Origin: Leptodactylus fallax | Taxonomy: Eukaryota; Chordata; Amphibia; Anura; Leptodactylidae | NCBI GenBank assembly: GCA_947044405.1 | Contig: CAMRHE010001080.1 | Location: 1-64,000 of the forward strand | Length of the DNA stretch: 64,000 nucleotides | Direction: 5' to 3' | Part shown: one piece after another, positions 37,528 to 47,342 of the stretch | Layout: every line of letters starts with the position of its first letter | Numbering within the stretch: the stretch's first letter is position 1 | The notes under the pieces: generated by a model | Database searches by the model: none | The model's input: only the letters and a program-made list of their open reading frames with translations | What the model was told of the DNA's origin: nothing | Translations under genes and position numbers: made by a program

Positions 37528-37677
37528 CGATATTTTAAAACCTCCTACCAGAGAGGGAGGTTTCCCTACGCCACTCCCCTCCGCAGGGGGGCTTCTTTGC
37601 CTTTGCCCTTGTCCGCAACTATGAGCGCCTTGTCCGCAACCATGAGCTCCTTGTCCGCCACCACCTGAAAGGTACTA

Positions 37678-38913
37678 TCAGGCGCCATTTTGACTGCTGG
37701 CACCCCGGGCACCCCCGCCACTTGGCGTAACCCGAGGTGCCTGCGCCTCCCTTTTCTCTCCTGGAGGCATCGCAACCTGGGCTGAGGTCCCGGCGCGGTG
37801 CTCCCCTGGCAACGATCTGACAAATTTAAATGTCTCTATTTCTCTTTTTTTTTCTCTTTTCACCTTCTTCCTGGTCTTGGTTCCTTTTCCCTCCTCCTCC
37901 CCGTCCAAATCTGACAAGCTGAATGCTAATTGGTCCATTCTGGACGGGGACTCCAATTGGCAGATTTGCCTCATCAGCTTCCCGCCTTCTCCCGAGGCTC
38001 CACCCTCCTCCTCCTCCGTCTCGGGCAGTGGTTGGTTCTCTGGGAGTGTGGGAGATTGTGTCACTTCCTGTCCTGTCATTCTGACTTCCTGTCTTGTCAT
38101 TCTGACTTCCAGTTTCACTGCCGGCGCTGATGCCTGTGTATATGTGGGTATCAGGCTGCTGCTACTAGGGACGGCTACTCGACTATACTGTACCGCCATG
38201 CTGTCATCTGACTCCAGGTCTGACTCACAATAGTCGTCCTCTCCCGAGCTGTCTGAGGACGCGGGGCCATCCTTCAACAACCGCTCCTGCTGTTTGCGGA
38301 AGAAGCGGTCATCGTTCAGCAGCTTCTCTCTGAACGGCCCCGCGCCCTCCAGAATCTCCGTGCACCTGGCTTCCAGGGCCTTTATTTGTTTTTTCAGGCT
38401 CCTTACCTGCTTACTGAAAACCGGGCGGTCCTTCCTTGAGGCCCTGTCGCTACGGGCGCGAGCACTCTGAAGCTCCCCACTCATTGCGAACAGGGACCTC
38501 CGGGCTCGGTCATATTCCTCCAGGACCGCCTCGATCTTCTGGCTGTAAATGGCGACTTCCTCTCCAGCCTTCCTGATGCCCCATCCTGCGGGTGATTGCG
38601 GCAGCGATGACAGTAAGCTTGTGTCTTTTCTACTGCTTGCAGGGACCCTTCCAGAGGGAACCGCATATCCTGCGGCCATAGCCCCCTTCGGACCGGCTTC
38701 ACCCGCCACTGCCGCTGATGTTACCGCCGTGGCTGATGTCGCCGTTTTCACGGATCCACCTTCCGGGACTGCTGACACCCCTGTCGCCACCGCTACTCCT
38801 GCCGGCGTCGCCCGCTCCACGGACGTCGCTGCTCCCGATGCTGTTCCTGATGCTGCAGCCGCCAATGTCGCTGCTGCTGCTCCCAATGCTGTTCTCCTGG
38901 TCGCCAGTCTCAT
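37678..38913 (-). CDS. Tx1-like LINE, upstream coiled-coil ORF, copy A
   Basis: A 411-codon open frame in the same frame as the CCHC ORF downstream. Residues about 120-230 form a charged helix-rich stretch (KIEAVLEEYDRARRSLFAM, then VRSLKKQIKALEARCTEIL), likely a coiled coil, and an acidic DSSGEDDYCESDLESDDS stretch follows. It ends in a basic KKVKREKKRE patch. One extra G near 37705 alters the last 13 residues and brings the stop. It looks like the N-terminal part of ORF1 rather than a separate gene. No homologue recognised by name. Confidence 0.65.
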   Translation of the reverse strand: MRLATRRTALGAAAATLAAAASGTASGAATSVERATPAGVAVATGVSAVPEGGSVKTATSATAVTSAAVAGEAGPKGAMAAGYAVPSGRVPASSRKDTSLLSSLPQSPAGWGIRKAGEEVAIYSQKIEAVLEEYDRARRSLFAMSGELQSARARSDRASRKDRPVFSKQVRSLKKQIKALEARCTEILEGAGPFREKLLNDDRFFRKQQERLLKDGPASSDSSGEDDYCESDLESDDSMAVQYSRVAVPSSSSLIPTYTQASAPAVKLEVRMTRQEVRMTGQEVTQSPTLPENQPLPETEEEEGGASGEGGKLMRQICQLESPSRMDQLAFSLSDLDGEEEGKGTKTRKKVKREKKREIETFKFVRSLPGEHRAGTSAQVAMPPGEKREAQAPRVTPSGGGARGASSQNGA

Positions 38914-39146
38914 TGAGGCTTGCTGCCTCAGCGACCTCCGCCTGCCCTGCTCTGCAAGGTCCGGGGGGCAGGAGCTCCACGCTCCATGATAAGGCTCCCT
39001 TCCGCACGGGGAAGGGAGTCGGAGCTACGGTCTGTAACACAAAGACCAAAGACCACACACAATAAACGGTCTCCAAGTGTCCAAAACCACGCAAGCCTCT
39101 GAAGCTAGGAGCTCACACAGAAAAGTCTGACTCCCACGGTTGCCCC

Positions 39147-39463
39147 GAAGGGAGGTGTAAAGTAAAAAATAAGTAAATTAAAAAGCATACTCACCTGTCC
39201 CCGGCACTCCGTTGTCTGCGACCAGTGTCCATTCAGTCTCATGCCGGCGACTCCTTGCTGGGAGTTCTGCACCTCATGTGATCGCTAAGACCAATTAGGT
39301 ACAGGATTTCCAGAAATGAGGCGCCGCCATGAGACCGAACAGACACAGGCAGGGGAACACGGGGTGCTGGGGACAGGTGAGTATGCTTTTTTAAAAATTT
39401 TCTTATTTTTACACCTCCCTGGCGGCCAACACAGTGGTCGCTCCAGTTTATGGACAACCTCTT
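39147..39463. repeat. MITE body beside LINE copy A
   Basis: Non-coding MITE sequence with CACCTGTCCCCGG and AGGTGAGTATGCTTTT, found almost unchanged at 46786-47117. Confidence 0.75.
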
Positions 39464-40053
39464 TTAAGGGGTTGTCAGGGCCAAATTTTTCTATGGTCAC
39501 TTCACTGGTCCCCCCACATAGTGGCCTCTTTACTGGGGAACAGTGATGGGGTCATTATATTGTGTGGAAGCAGTGATGGGGGCTAACATCCTGTGGGGGA
39601 CACTGACGTCATTACGCGTCCGCGCCCCATGTGACCGCTAGGGCCTAATCACAGGCCTCAGTCACATGACGGAAGAGCGCTGGAGAGGACGCTATGCCCA
39701 GGAGACGTGAGAATATCTATTTATTATTTTCAGTCACCTCTCCTGGCCCTGCCCTGCCCTGCCATCTATTGGAAAGGGACCTGCAATATGCCAGGGCCCC
39801 TTTCCAATAACAGTATGTATAGCGGTCGGGGAACCAGGCTTTCCCCGACCACTATCATAGTGATCCGGGGACCGGCCTTCTTCAGCTGGCCACGGGCACC
39901 ATACCCTGCCGAGCCTATCGTTACGCCACTGGTCAGGAGGCCGATCGGGATGGTCAGGATCCCGATCAGGCCCCCATGACATGAGTACTAATAGTCGGGG
40001 CTCGGGGCCCACCGTTGGATTCACCGGTTCCCCGGTGGGCCAGTTTGACCCTG

Positions 40054-40475
40054 CCTGTGGCACCCCACTGGTGACTGTGACCCAGTCTGAATATTTACCA
40101 TTAACAAGCCCCCTCTGTTTCCTATCAGTGAGACAGTTGTGAACCCAAATGCATATGTTTTCCCCCAGTCCCAACATTCTCATTTTGCATGCCAATCTTT
40201 TATGTGGTACAGTATCAAAATCCTTTGCAAAGTCCAGATATACTACATCTACCACATTATCCATGTCCAGTCTAGAACTGACCTCTTCATAGAAGCTGAT
40301 CAGATTAGTCTGACAGGACCGATTCCTCATAAACCCATGCAGATTGGGTATTATAAGATTATTTATATTGAGGTACTCCAGGATAGCATCTGTAAGAAAA
40401 CCCTCAAATATCTTACCCAGCACAGAAGTCAAACTTACTGGCCTATAGTTTCCAGGCTCACTTTTAGACCCACTT
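40054..40475 (-). pseudogene. CR1-like LINE, RT middle piece
   Basis: The minus strand reads SKSEPGNYRPVSLTSVLGKI, YLDFAKDFDTVPHKRL and VTVTSGVPQ, that is RT motifs 2a to 4, and stops at the hAT boundary. The first 8 bases are the right TSD of copy A. The start is cut by a second LINE fragment at about 40476. Confidence 0.9.
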
Positions 40476-41013
40476 CTCTGGAATGCTCTATCCCGGACTA
40501 TTAGATTGACCTCCAATTTCCACAGCTTCAAGCGTAAACTAAAGACATATCTTTTCAGACAGGCCTATCACAACTCCTAATGTAAACCCTTCCGTAGTTA
40601 GAATCCCTAAAACATACCCTCCTCTGTTCACGCTCCCGCATTACCTCACAGGATATGATGCCGTATCAGACTAACTTTATATGTCCAGGCACCATCTGCA
40701 TGTTAAAGGACACGACTGGTGACGGCTCATACAGCTTATATATGTGTAATGACAGTAACCTCTATTACAGAATTGTCTGACCATTGTATAAGCAATGCTA
40801 CCCCTGATGCCGCCCCTGCTACCTCCTGTGTCACCCCCTCTACCTCATAGATTGTAAGCTCTTGCGAACAGGGCCCTCAGTCCCAGTGTGTGGATTGACT
40901 ATTTCTTTGTAATTTATCTTTTTTGTCAGTACTTGAACCCTACAAATTGTACAGTGCTGTGGAATATGTTGGCACTGAATAAATAAAATTTATTATTATT
41001 ATTATTATTATAT
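40476..41013 (+). repeat. LINE 3'-end fragment with (ATT)n tail
   Basis: Plus strand. The coding end reads RKLKTYLFRQAYHNS, then a 3' UTR with GATTGTAAGCTCTTGCGA, GTGCTGTGGAATATG and an (ATT)n tail at 40988-41012. It interrupts the CR1-like LINE between its RT motifs 1 and 2. L2-like tail type. Confidence 0.7.
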
Positions 41014-41066
41014 TATTAAATTGGCACCACATTTGCTATGAACAGACCCAGTCATTACTGAATTCT
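41014..41066 (-). pseudogene. CR1-like LINE, small piece between insertions
   Basis: About 50 bases that continue the FKNSVM reading of 43186 and end at the (ATT)n tail of the inserted LINE fragment. The last 14 bases, CATTACTGAATTCT (41053-41066), are the left target duplication of the Penelope-like element. Confidence 0.7.
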
Positions 41067-41349
41067 ATAATAAAAAGAAAAAGGTTTTATTACCACACTG
41101 GCGCCTCTGGTGGTCCTGTGGGGACCTGGATAGTAATGCCTCAGGATTAAGTATGGTAAAAAGAGAGAAAGAGTCTGGCAAGTTGCTGCTCCCCCTGGGA
41201 CCACCTGTCTGTAGGACAGTGGTAGTGCAAATAGTAAAGTAGTAAAAAAACAGGGTATGTATGAGCGCTACTTAATCAGCCAGACATGTAGTAAAATGAA
41301 ACTTTTTTTATTGGATCACAATGTTACTCCACAAGGTGGCGATATAAAG

Positions 41350-41400
41350 TATGGCAACGCGTTTCGACGTCTTAACTGACGTCTTCATCAGGCCAACTAG
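41350..41400 (-). ncRNA. Type I hammerhead ribozyme core
   Basis: On the minus strand the conserved CTGATGA (41391-41385) is followed by stem II GACGTC (41383-41378), loop AGTTAA, GACGTC (41371-41366), then GAAA (41365-41362). Stem III is the two pairs A-U and C-G closing a GC loop. The cleavage triplet GUU ends at 41356, and GCC(A) at 41355-41352 pairs with (U)GGC at 41395-41392 as stem I. All core positions fit. Penelope-like elements are known to carry such ribozymes with a minimal stem III. It would self-cleave element RNA. Confidence 0.85.
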
Positions 41401-41993
41401 ATAAGAATCGAATAAAACAGTGGTATAGTATAATGCATAATAAATAATATAAGATATAATAAAAACATTGTTATACAAAAGAAACAATCTACATGTATAT
41501 ACATAGACACACACACACACATGTATGCATCTATGTACACACATATCCCAGCACACATATAAATGTACACATATGGTGGCAATCAACAAATGGTTAATGT
41601 ATAAATAAGTAAAATGAAAAGTGAATGGATTGGTATAAGAACAAATATGGGTTAGATAGATATGAAAAATGGTTCTAGTTAATGAGAAAGAGGAAATGGA
41701 GGATATATATGGTACCAAGATTAGATGATTAGGTAGGTAGTAATAGAATAGGGGGATATATATGAATACGTCTAGGAAATAATTGTAATAAATGAAAAGA
41801 AGGGGGGAGGGATATGGTTGTGACATACAATAGATGAATGAGTAGTCAATACATCTGGTTGTTTATAAAAGATGGTGGAGTGTGAGAGTATATCTAAATG
41901 ATACAATAAATAATTAGGATAGGGATGGGATAGTTGATAAAAAAATGGAGTGAAGGATAGTTGATGAAAAAATGGATAATAAGCAGGAAATGA

Positions 41994-41996
<3 letters not shown>

Positions 41997-42034
<38 letters not shown>
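41997..42034. repeat. (TA)n microsatellite
   Basis: About 18 TA units inside the Penelope-like 3' region. Confidence 0.9.
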
Positions 42035-42036
<2 letters not shown>

Positions 42037-42249
42037 TACATGGATGGTTAGATGAATGAGCAATAAATAAATAATTCAATGGATAAATCATGGGTACATG
42101 AGCAAATAAATGGAACATCAGGTAAATAGATATGTAATGATAATCCTAATAATTGATTGTAAATGTTTGTAGGGTTAAATGAGAAATACACTTAAAGTAG
42201 ACTAAATAGTGGATATAATGTTTGTAGAAGCAACTACTGATTTGATATA

Positions 42250-42670
42250 TACAGAGTTGATGTGAAATATAAACAAATAAATAGATAGATAAATGTGACC
42301 TTAAAAGCCTATAATGAATAACTAAATGGATATGGGGATGAAAGTTTAGACTTACCATGCTAGATCATGGAGCAGGCACAAAGTGTGCCCCTCTCATGAT
42401 ACTAGCGCTTTAAATAAGGGCTTGATTAGTGCAGGTGGCATTGAGAGAGAAAAAAAAAAAAAAATACAGAGTTGATGTGAAATATAAACAAATAAATAGA
42501 TAAATGTGACCTTAAAAGCATATAATGAATAACTAAATGGATATGGAGATGAAGGTTTAGACTTACCACGCTAGATCATGGAGCAGGCACAAAGTGTGCC
42601 CCTCTCATGATACTAGCGCTTTAAGTAAGGGCTTGATTAGTACAGGTGGCATTGAGAGAAAAAAAAAAAA
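42250..42670. repeat. Tandem duplication of about 217 bp in the PLE 3' region
   Basis: ACAGAGTTGATGTGAAATA starts at 42250 and again at 42467; each copy runs through CTAGATCATGGAGCAGGCAC and ends in an A-run. The copies are nearly identical. Tandem copies are common at Penelope-like element ends. Confidence 0.85.
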
Positions 42671-42698
42671 AAGGTACATGTTTTTTAAAAATTGGATT

Positions 42699-43167
42699 CT
42701 ACAGTGTCATTAAGACCATGGGGCATGAGTGTATTAAGTTTGTAATCCAAAAAGATTCACGTTGGCGGAGTTGTAAAAAACGGTTGGGAGCAGTATTAGG
42801 GATGTGTTCAATGGGGATGATGGAAATATGTTTGAAATCTTTTTTGGTGTTTGAGAGAACAGTGTAAGGAAAGGTTATGTTTTTTGAATCCCTTGGTAAC
42901 ATTTGATCGGTGGTTGTTAATGCGTAAGTGCAAAGGTTGGATGGTGCGACCAACATATTGAAGGTTACAAGGGCATTCTAACACATAAATAACATAATTG
43001 GTATTACAATTTAGAAATGAATTAATGGGGAAACTTTCGTTAGTAGTTTTGGATGTAATGAAGGTTTGTTGATGTTTAATATTACTACAACAAGCACATC
43101 GTGGGTGTCCGCATCTGAAAACTCCTTTTTTTAGTGATAGAGTGTTATCTGTTTTATTCAATAACAT
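42699..43167 (-). pseudogene. PLE GIY-YIG endonuclease, C-terminal part
   Basis: The domain nicks target DNA for Penelope-like elements. 43167-42808 reads FRCGHPRCACC, the CCHH-like motif typical of the family, then NYVIYVLECPCNLQYVGRT with the GIY...YVG core and LHLRINNHR. A frame change follows near 42830 and the C-terminus continues in another frame as PNRFLQLRQRESFWI, ending at 42699. The missing N-terminus is due to 5' truncation. It is inactive as read. Confidence 0.88.
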
Positions 43168-43185
43168 ATAACATTACTGAATTCT

Positions 43186-43888
43186 TAAATATTAGATATA
43201 AGGGTCTGTCTATCACCATGCATAATTCCCTCAGAAATCGGGGTTGTATGCCATTTGGACCCGGGGATTTCTCTATTTTAGTGTTTTGAAGACGACGCAG
43301 CACTTCCTCCTGGGTTAAACAGGTGACATTTAATGGAGAGTTAACATTACCCCTAATCATGTTGCTGGCCATTGGATTTTCTTGTGTAAACACCGTAGAG
43401 AAGAAGACATTTAATAGTTGTGCCTTTTCCTCATCCTCCTCCACCATTACACCCAGATTGTCAGCTTTTATTTTCGTATTATTTATGTAATTGAAGAATA
43501 ATTTTGAATTATTTTTACTTTCCTTAGCAATTATTCTCTCGGTTTCGATCTTTGCCTCCTTTATTTGTCTTTTACACAATTTATTTTTCTCTTTATAGTT
43601 TTTTAATGCTGCCTCACTACTTCCTTGTTTAGTACTTTAAATACTTCCATTTTGTTTGTGTTCTGGTCACTTTGAGGACATTGTCCCAGTTTATGCTGCT
43701 AAGTTCCTCTCTCAGCTGATAAAAATTGGCCTTCCTGAAGTTTAGTGTTTTTGTTCCCCTTCTACTGAACATCTTTTTAATGTGTACAAGAAAACTTATT
43801 ATCTTGTGATCACTATTACCTAGGTGACCCCCAACCTCCACTTTTGACAATGTGTCAGGTTCATTTGTTAAAATTAGGTCTAGACATG
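43186..43888 (-). pseudogene. CR1-like LINE, endonuclease end and RT start
   Basis: The minus strand reads LDLILTNEPD, HLGNSDHKII (endonuclease C-terminus), then through a frame break the linker and RT motif 0/1 with EKSPGPNGIQPRFLREL, ending FKNSVM at the Penelope insertion. It continues directly from the piece at 59314 after removal of the outer hAT. Confidence 0.9.
43881..43888. repeat. Left TSD of the outer hAT
   Basis: TAGACATG; the right partner TAGACGTG is at 59314-59321, one mismatch. Confidence 0.85.
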
Positions 43889-43949
43889 CAGGGTCAAACT
43901 GGCCCACCGGTGGGCCTCAAGCCCCGACTATTGGTCCTAATTTTGCCAA

Positions 43950-44040
43950 TGTAAATGCATTGGTCAGGGGCTGATCGGGATGGTCAGGGCCCGATCATGC
44001 CCCTGACCATCCCGATCAGGCCCCTGACCAATGCATTTGG
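43950..44040. repeat. Subterminal hairpin of the outer hAT
   Basis: A near-perfect inverted repeat with arms of about 40 bases centred near 43996, from AAATGCATTGGTCAGG to its complement. It lies about 60 bp inside the left end. Shorter forms occur in copies A and B near 39930-39980 and 45100-45140. Confidence 0.85.
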
Positions 44041-44339
44041 GCAGGGCTGCTTTAACCATAGGGCCAACAGTGCACATGCACTGGACCTATGAGAGCCGGA
44101 GCCCCCTTGGGACAGCGGGACAGTCGTGCATTTGCTGTCCCGCGCTGTCCCAACTTCAGCTCATCAACATCCTCTCAGGACACCGGTGAGTTGAAGACAA
44201 TGATGTATCTAGTGGGGGGAAGGGGGCCGTCTGCACACAGGACGGCGCAATGACGTCATAGCATTGCGCTTCCTGTGGTGAGATGTCCTATCTGTGCATC
44301 TCACATAGAAGATAGAGGGCGGCAGCGGATCAGCAAGGT

Positions 44340-44700
44340 GAGTATATATATAGAATTTACGGGGTCATTAGGAGTATTATTACTATAGAGGGGAAATAAT
44401 TTATATAAGGGGGCTGAAAGAATATAAGGGACATTATTTATAAAATGGATCATTGTAGACTTTATTCCTATAAGGGGGATCATTTATATAAGGGGCATAA
44501 AGATTATAAAGGGTCATTGGTAGTATTATTACTATAGGGTGAAGATAATTTATATAAGGGGGCTTAAAGAATATAAGGGACATTATTTATACAAAGGGTC
44601 ATTACTGGGGTCATTAATATAAGGAAGCATTAGGGGAGCAGTATTTATGTCAGGGGGCATAATATAAGGGGGCAATTGGGCAGTATTAAATTAAGAAGCA
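44340..44700. repeat. Degenerate tandem repeat in hAT body
   Basis: Two imperfect copies of about 150 bp built of GGGTCATT..TATTATTACTATA and TTTATATAAGGGGGC elements. Confidence 0.6.
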
Positions 44701-45661
44701 CTTGGGCTGTATGACAGGGCTCTTACAGCTCATTTTTATTGATGATCAGTCCTCAGGATAGACCATCGATAAGAGATCAGGGATTATGACACTTGGGACC
44801 CCACTGATCAGCTGTTTGAAGGGGTCATGGCGAATGTGCTGGCACAGTGATCCCTTCTCGGTTTTTATTGCACGCTGTACTGTTTGATAGTGACCGTGTG
44901 ATGTATAGAAATGTATAGGATGAGGCTATAGTTACATTGCATGGCCACTATGAAACAAATGAAACAATGTAAACAGAGAAGGGCTTATGGTGCTAGTACA
45001 AGTGCTGTGGTCCCCTTCAAACAGCTGATCAGCGGGGGTCGGACTGGCCCACCGGGGAACCGGTGAATCCACCGGTGGGCCCCGAGCCCCGACTATTAGT
45101 CCTCATCTCATCCCGATCGGGCCCCTGACCAGTGGCGTTACGATCGGACCCGGCAGGCTACGGGGCCCGCGGCCAGCTGGAGATGGCCGGGGCCCCGGAC
45201 CACTATGATAGTGGTCGGGGAAAGCCTGGTTCCCCGACCGCTATACATACTGTTATTGGAAAGGAGCCCTGTCATATTGCAGGCCCCTTTCCAATAGATG
45301 GCACGGCAGGAAAGCCAGGGGAGGTGACTGAAAATAATAAATAGATATTCTCACCTCTCCGGGGCACAGCGTCCTCTCCAGCGTTCCTCCGTCATGTGAC
45401 TGAGGCCTGTGATTAGGCCCCGGCGGTCACATGGGGGCGCGGCCGCGTAATGACGTCAGTGCGCCCCCACGTGACCGCTGAAGCCCAATCACAGGCCTCA
45501 GCAGTGTCGTCGGAAAAGGGCCTGAAGACGCTGAAGATGGCAGGATGGAGCGAGGATGCCAAGGAAAGGTAAGGCAAGGTGAGTATGAATGTTTGTTATT
45601 TTTAATCAGAGACCCCAGAATATAATAATAGCACTGAAGCGGAGGGGGGCTATTGGGTGCA

Positions 45662-45775
45662 TATAATACTGCGTGGGGCCACTGTGGAGCTTATAATACT
45701 GGGTGGGGGCCACTGTGGAGCTTATAATACTGGGTGGGGGCCACTGTGGAGCTTATACTCCATACAGTGGCTCCT
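45662..45775. repeat. About 32-bp tandem repeat
   Basis: Three to four units of GTGGAGCTTATAATACTGG plus GTGGGGGCCACT. Confidence 0.85.
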
Positions 45776-46212
45776 TCATTTTTTTTTTTATTACGCCGGG
45801 GCAGGTGAAAAAAACTAAACAAAAAAACCCCCCACAAACTTTCTCTCCTGTCCCCAGTGTCTCCCAGCGCAGTTCGGTCCTGCAGCTCTGTTGTTTTCTT
45901 CCAGTGCAAGTTCCCTCTGCACGTGACTACCTGTGATGTCACGTGACCCCTGAGGCCAATCAGTGGCCTAAGGGAAGGGACCTGGGACGTCACAGCCAGT
46001 GAGGAATTCCGGCAAAAAGAAGACAGCAGAGCTGCAGGACCGGACCGTGCTGGGAGGACACCGGAGCACCAGAGACAGGTTAGTATCTTTAGCATGTTTT
46101 TTTTTTTGGGGGGGGGTAGGGGGGATTCACCTCCCCCAGACTAATTATAAAAAAGAAAAAAAATTATACTGGACAATCTCTTTAAAGTGTGGCGCATTAG
46201 GGGGGTATATTA

Positions 46213-46624
46213 AAGGGGTTGTCCAGGCATAATTTGTTATGGTTTATCCTCAGGATAGGCCATAGATGCCTGATCTGTAGGGGGCTGACCCCGGACCGAT
46301 CAGCTGTTCGGAGCCACTTCTAATGCCCGTACTGTACACAATACAGGGCCAGAAGCAGAAAGCTCTGTCCAATGTAAAGGGGCTGGGCACCTTCACTGTA
46401 TCTCAGCACTTATTGAAGTCAGTAGGAGCTGAGCTGCAGTGAAGGCGCCGGGCTGCTATACAGCAGATGGAGCTTTCTGTTTCCGGTCCTGTGTTGTGTA
46501 CAGAACAGATGTCGGAAGTGGCTCCGAACAGCTGATGGGGCCGTGTGTCAGCCCCCTACCGATCAGGTATTTATGGCCTATCCTGAGCATAGGCCATAAA
46601 AAAGATTAACCCTGGACAACCCCT
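46213..46624. mobile_element. TTAA MITE, 412 bp
   Basis: Starts AGGGGTTGTCCAGGCAT, ends CCTGGACAACCCCT, with TTAA on both sides (46209-46212, 46625-46628). Related sequence lies at 58843-59200. It is absent from copy A. Confidence 0.75.
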
Positions 46625-47342
46625 TTAATATGCCCCACAAAGTTTAATGTCACCCCCACTGCTCCCACACAATATAATGACCCCATCACTATTCCCCATA
46701 CAGTATGGGGGACCAGTGAAGAGGCCACTATGTGGGGGGACCAGTGAAGTGACCATAGAAAAATTTGGCCCTGACAACCCCTTAAAAGAGGTTGTCCATA
46801 AACTGGAGCGACCACTGTGTTGGCCGCCAGGGAGGTGTAAAAATAAGAAAATTTTTAAAAAAGCATACTCACCTGTCCCCAGCACCCCGTGTTCCCCTGC
46901 CTGTGTCTGTTCGGTCTCATGGCGGCGCCTCATTTCTGGAAATCCTGTACCTAATTGGTCTTAGCGATCACATGAGGTGCAGGACTCCCAGCAAGGAGTC
47001 GCCAGCATGAGACTGAATGGACACTGGCAGCGGACAACAGAGTGCCGGGAACAGGTGAGTATGCTTTTTAATTTACTTATTTTTTACTTTACACCTCCCG
47101 CCAGCTACATGGGTTGCTCCAATTCCTTCGGGGCAACCGTGGGAGTCAGACTTGTCTGTTTGAGCTCCTAGCTTCAGAGGCTTACGTGGCTTTTGATATT
47201 TGGAGACCGTTTATTGTGTGTGGTTTTCGGTCTTTGTTTGTTACAGACCGTAGCTCCGACTCCCTTCCCCGTGCGGAAGGGAGCCTTATCATGGAGCGTG
47301 GAGCTCCTGCCCCCCGGACCTTACAGGCGGGGGGGCAGGAGA

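Larger units (their letters stand above)
30485..39145 (-). mobile_element. Tx1-like LINE, copy A
   Basis: An 8.66-kb LINE of the L1/Tx1 type: 5' region, long ORF1 zone with CCHC fingers, apurinic-type endonuclease plus reverse transcriptase in ORF2, and a 3' UTR with GGAAAT-type hexamers near 31140-31210. It is nearly full length compared with copy B. At the 5' junction copy A lacks a 27-base stretch that copy B has, which removed the 5' target duplication. The RT catalytic YADD is intact. Confidence 0.9.
30464..39463. mobile_element. TTAA MITE carrying the LINE, copy A
   Basis: TTAA lies at 30460-30463 and 39464-39467. The ends are AGAGGTTGTCCAGG and the inverted right end AAGAGGTTGTCCATAAACTGG. 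Without the LINE about 340 bp remain. The LINE entered about 20 bp from the left end. Confidence 0.7.
30107..40053. mobile_element. hAT composite, copy A
   Basis: Ends are CAGTGTCGGACTGGG on the left and, inverted, CAGGGTCAAACTGGCCCACC on the right, with a perfect 8-bp TSD CCTGTGGC. Without its cargo the hAT is only about 950 bp (30107-30463 plus 39464-40053) and has no transposase. The cargo is a TTAA MITE holding an 8.7-kb Tx1-like LINE. Copy B at 45037-56253 has the same parts in opposite orientation. Confidence 0.93.
41067..43171 (-). mobile_element. Penelope-like element, 5'-truncated
   Basis: It is flanked by CATTACTGAATTCT at 41053-41066 and 43172-43185, a 14-bp duplication. On the minus strand it holds the end of the single ORF (GIY-YIG domain), then a 3' region with a 217-bp tandem duplication, a (TA)n run, and a hammerhead ribozyme core. 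The reverse transcriptase is missing, so the copy was truncated on insertion. Confidence 0.88.

Noticed and set aside
36950..37624. A 224-codon plus-strand frame, and its mirror at 48521-49327
   Set aside because: It is the antisense of the Ala/Val-rich part of LINE ORF1, kept open by GC-rich GCT/GTT-type codons.
41308..41826. A 172-codon Tyr/Ile-rich minus frame
   Set aside because: AT-rich repeat in the Penelope-like 3' region; the frame overlaps the ribozyme and has no domain.
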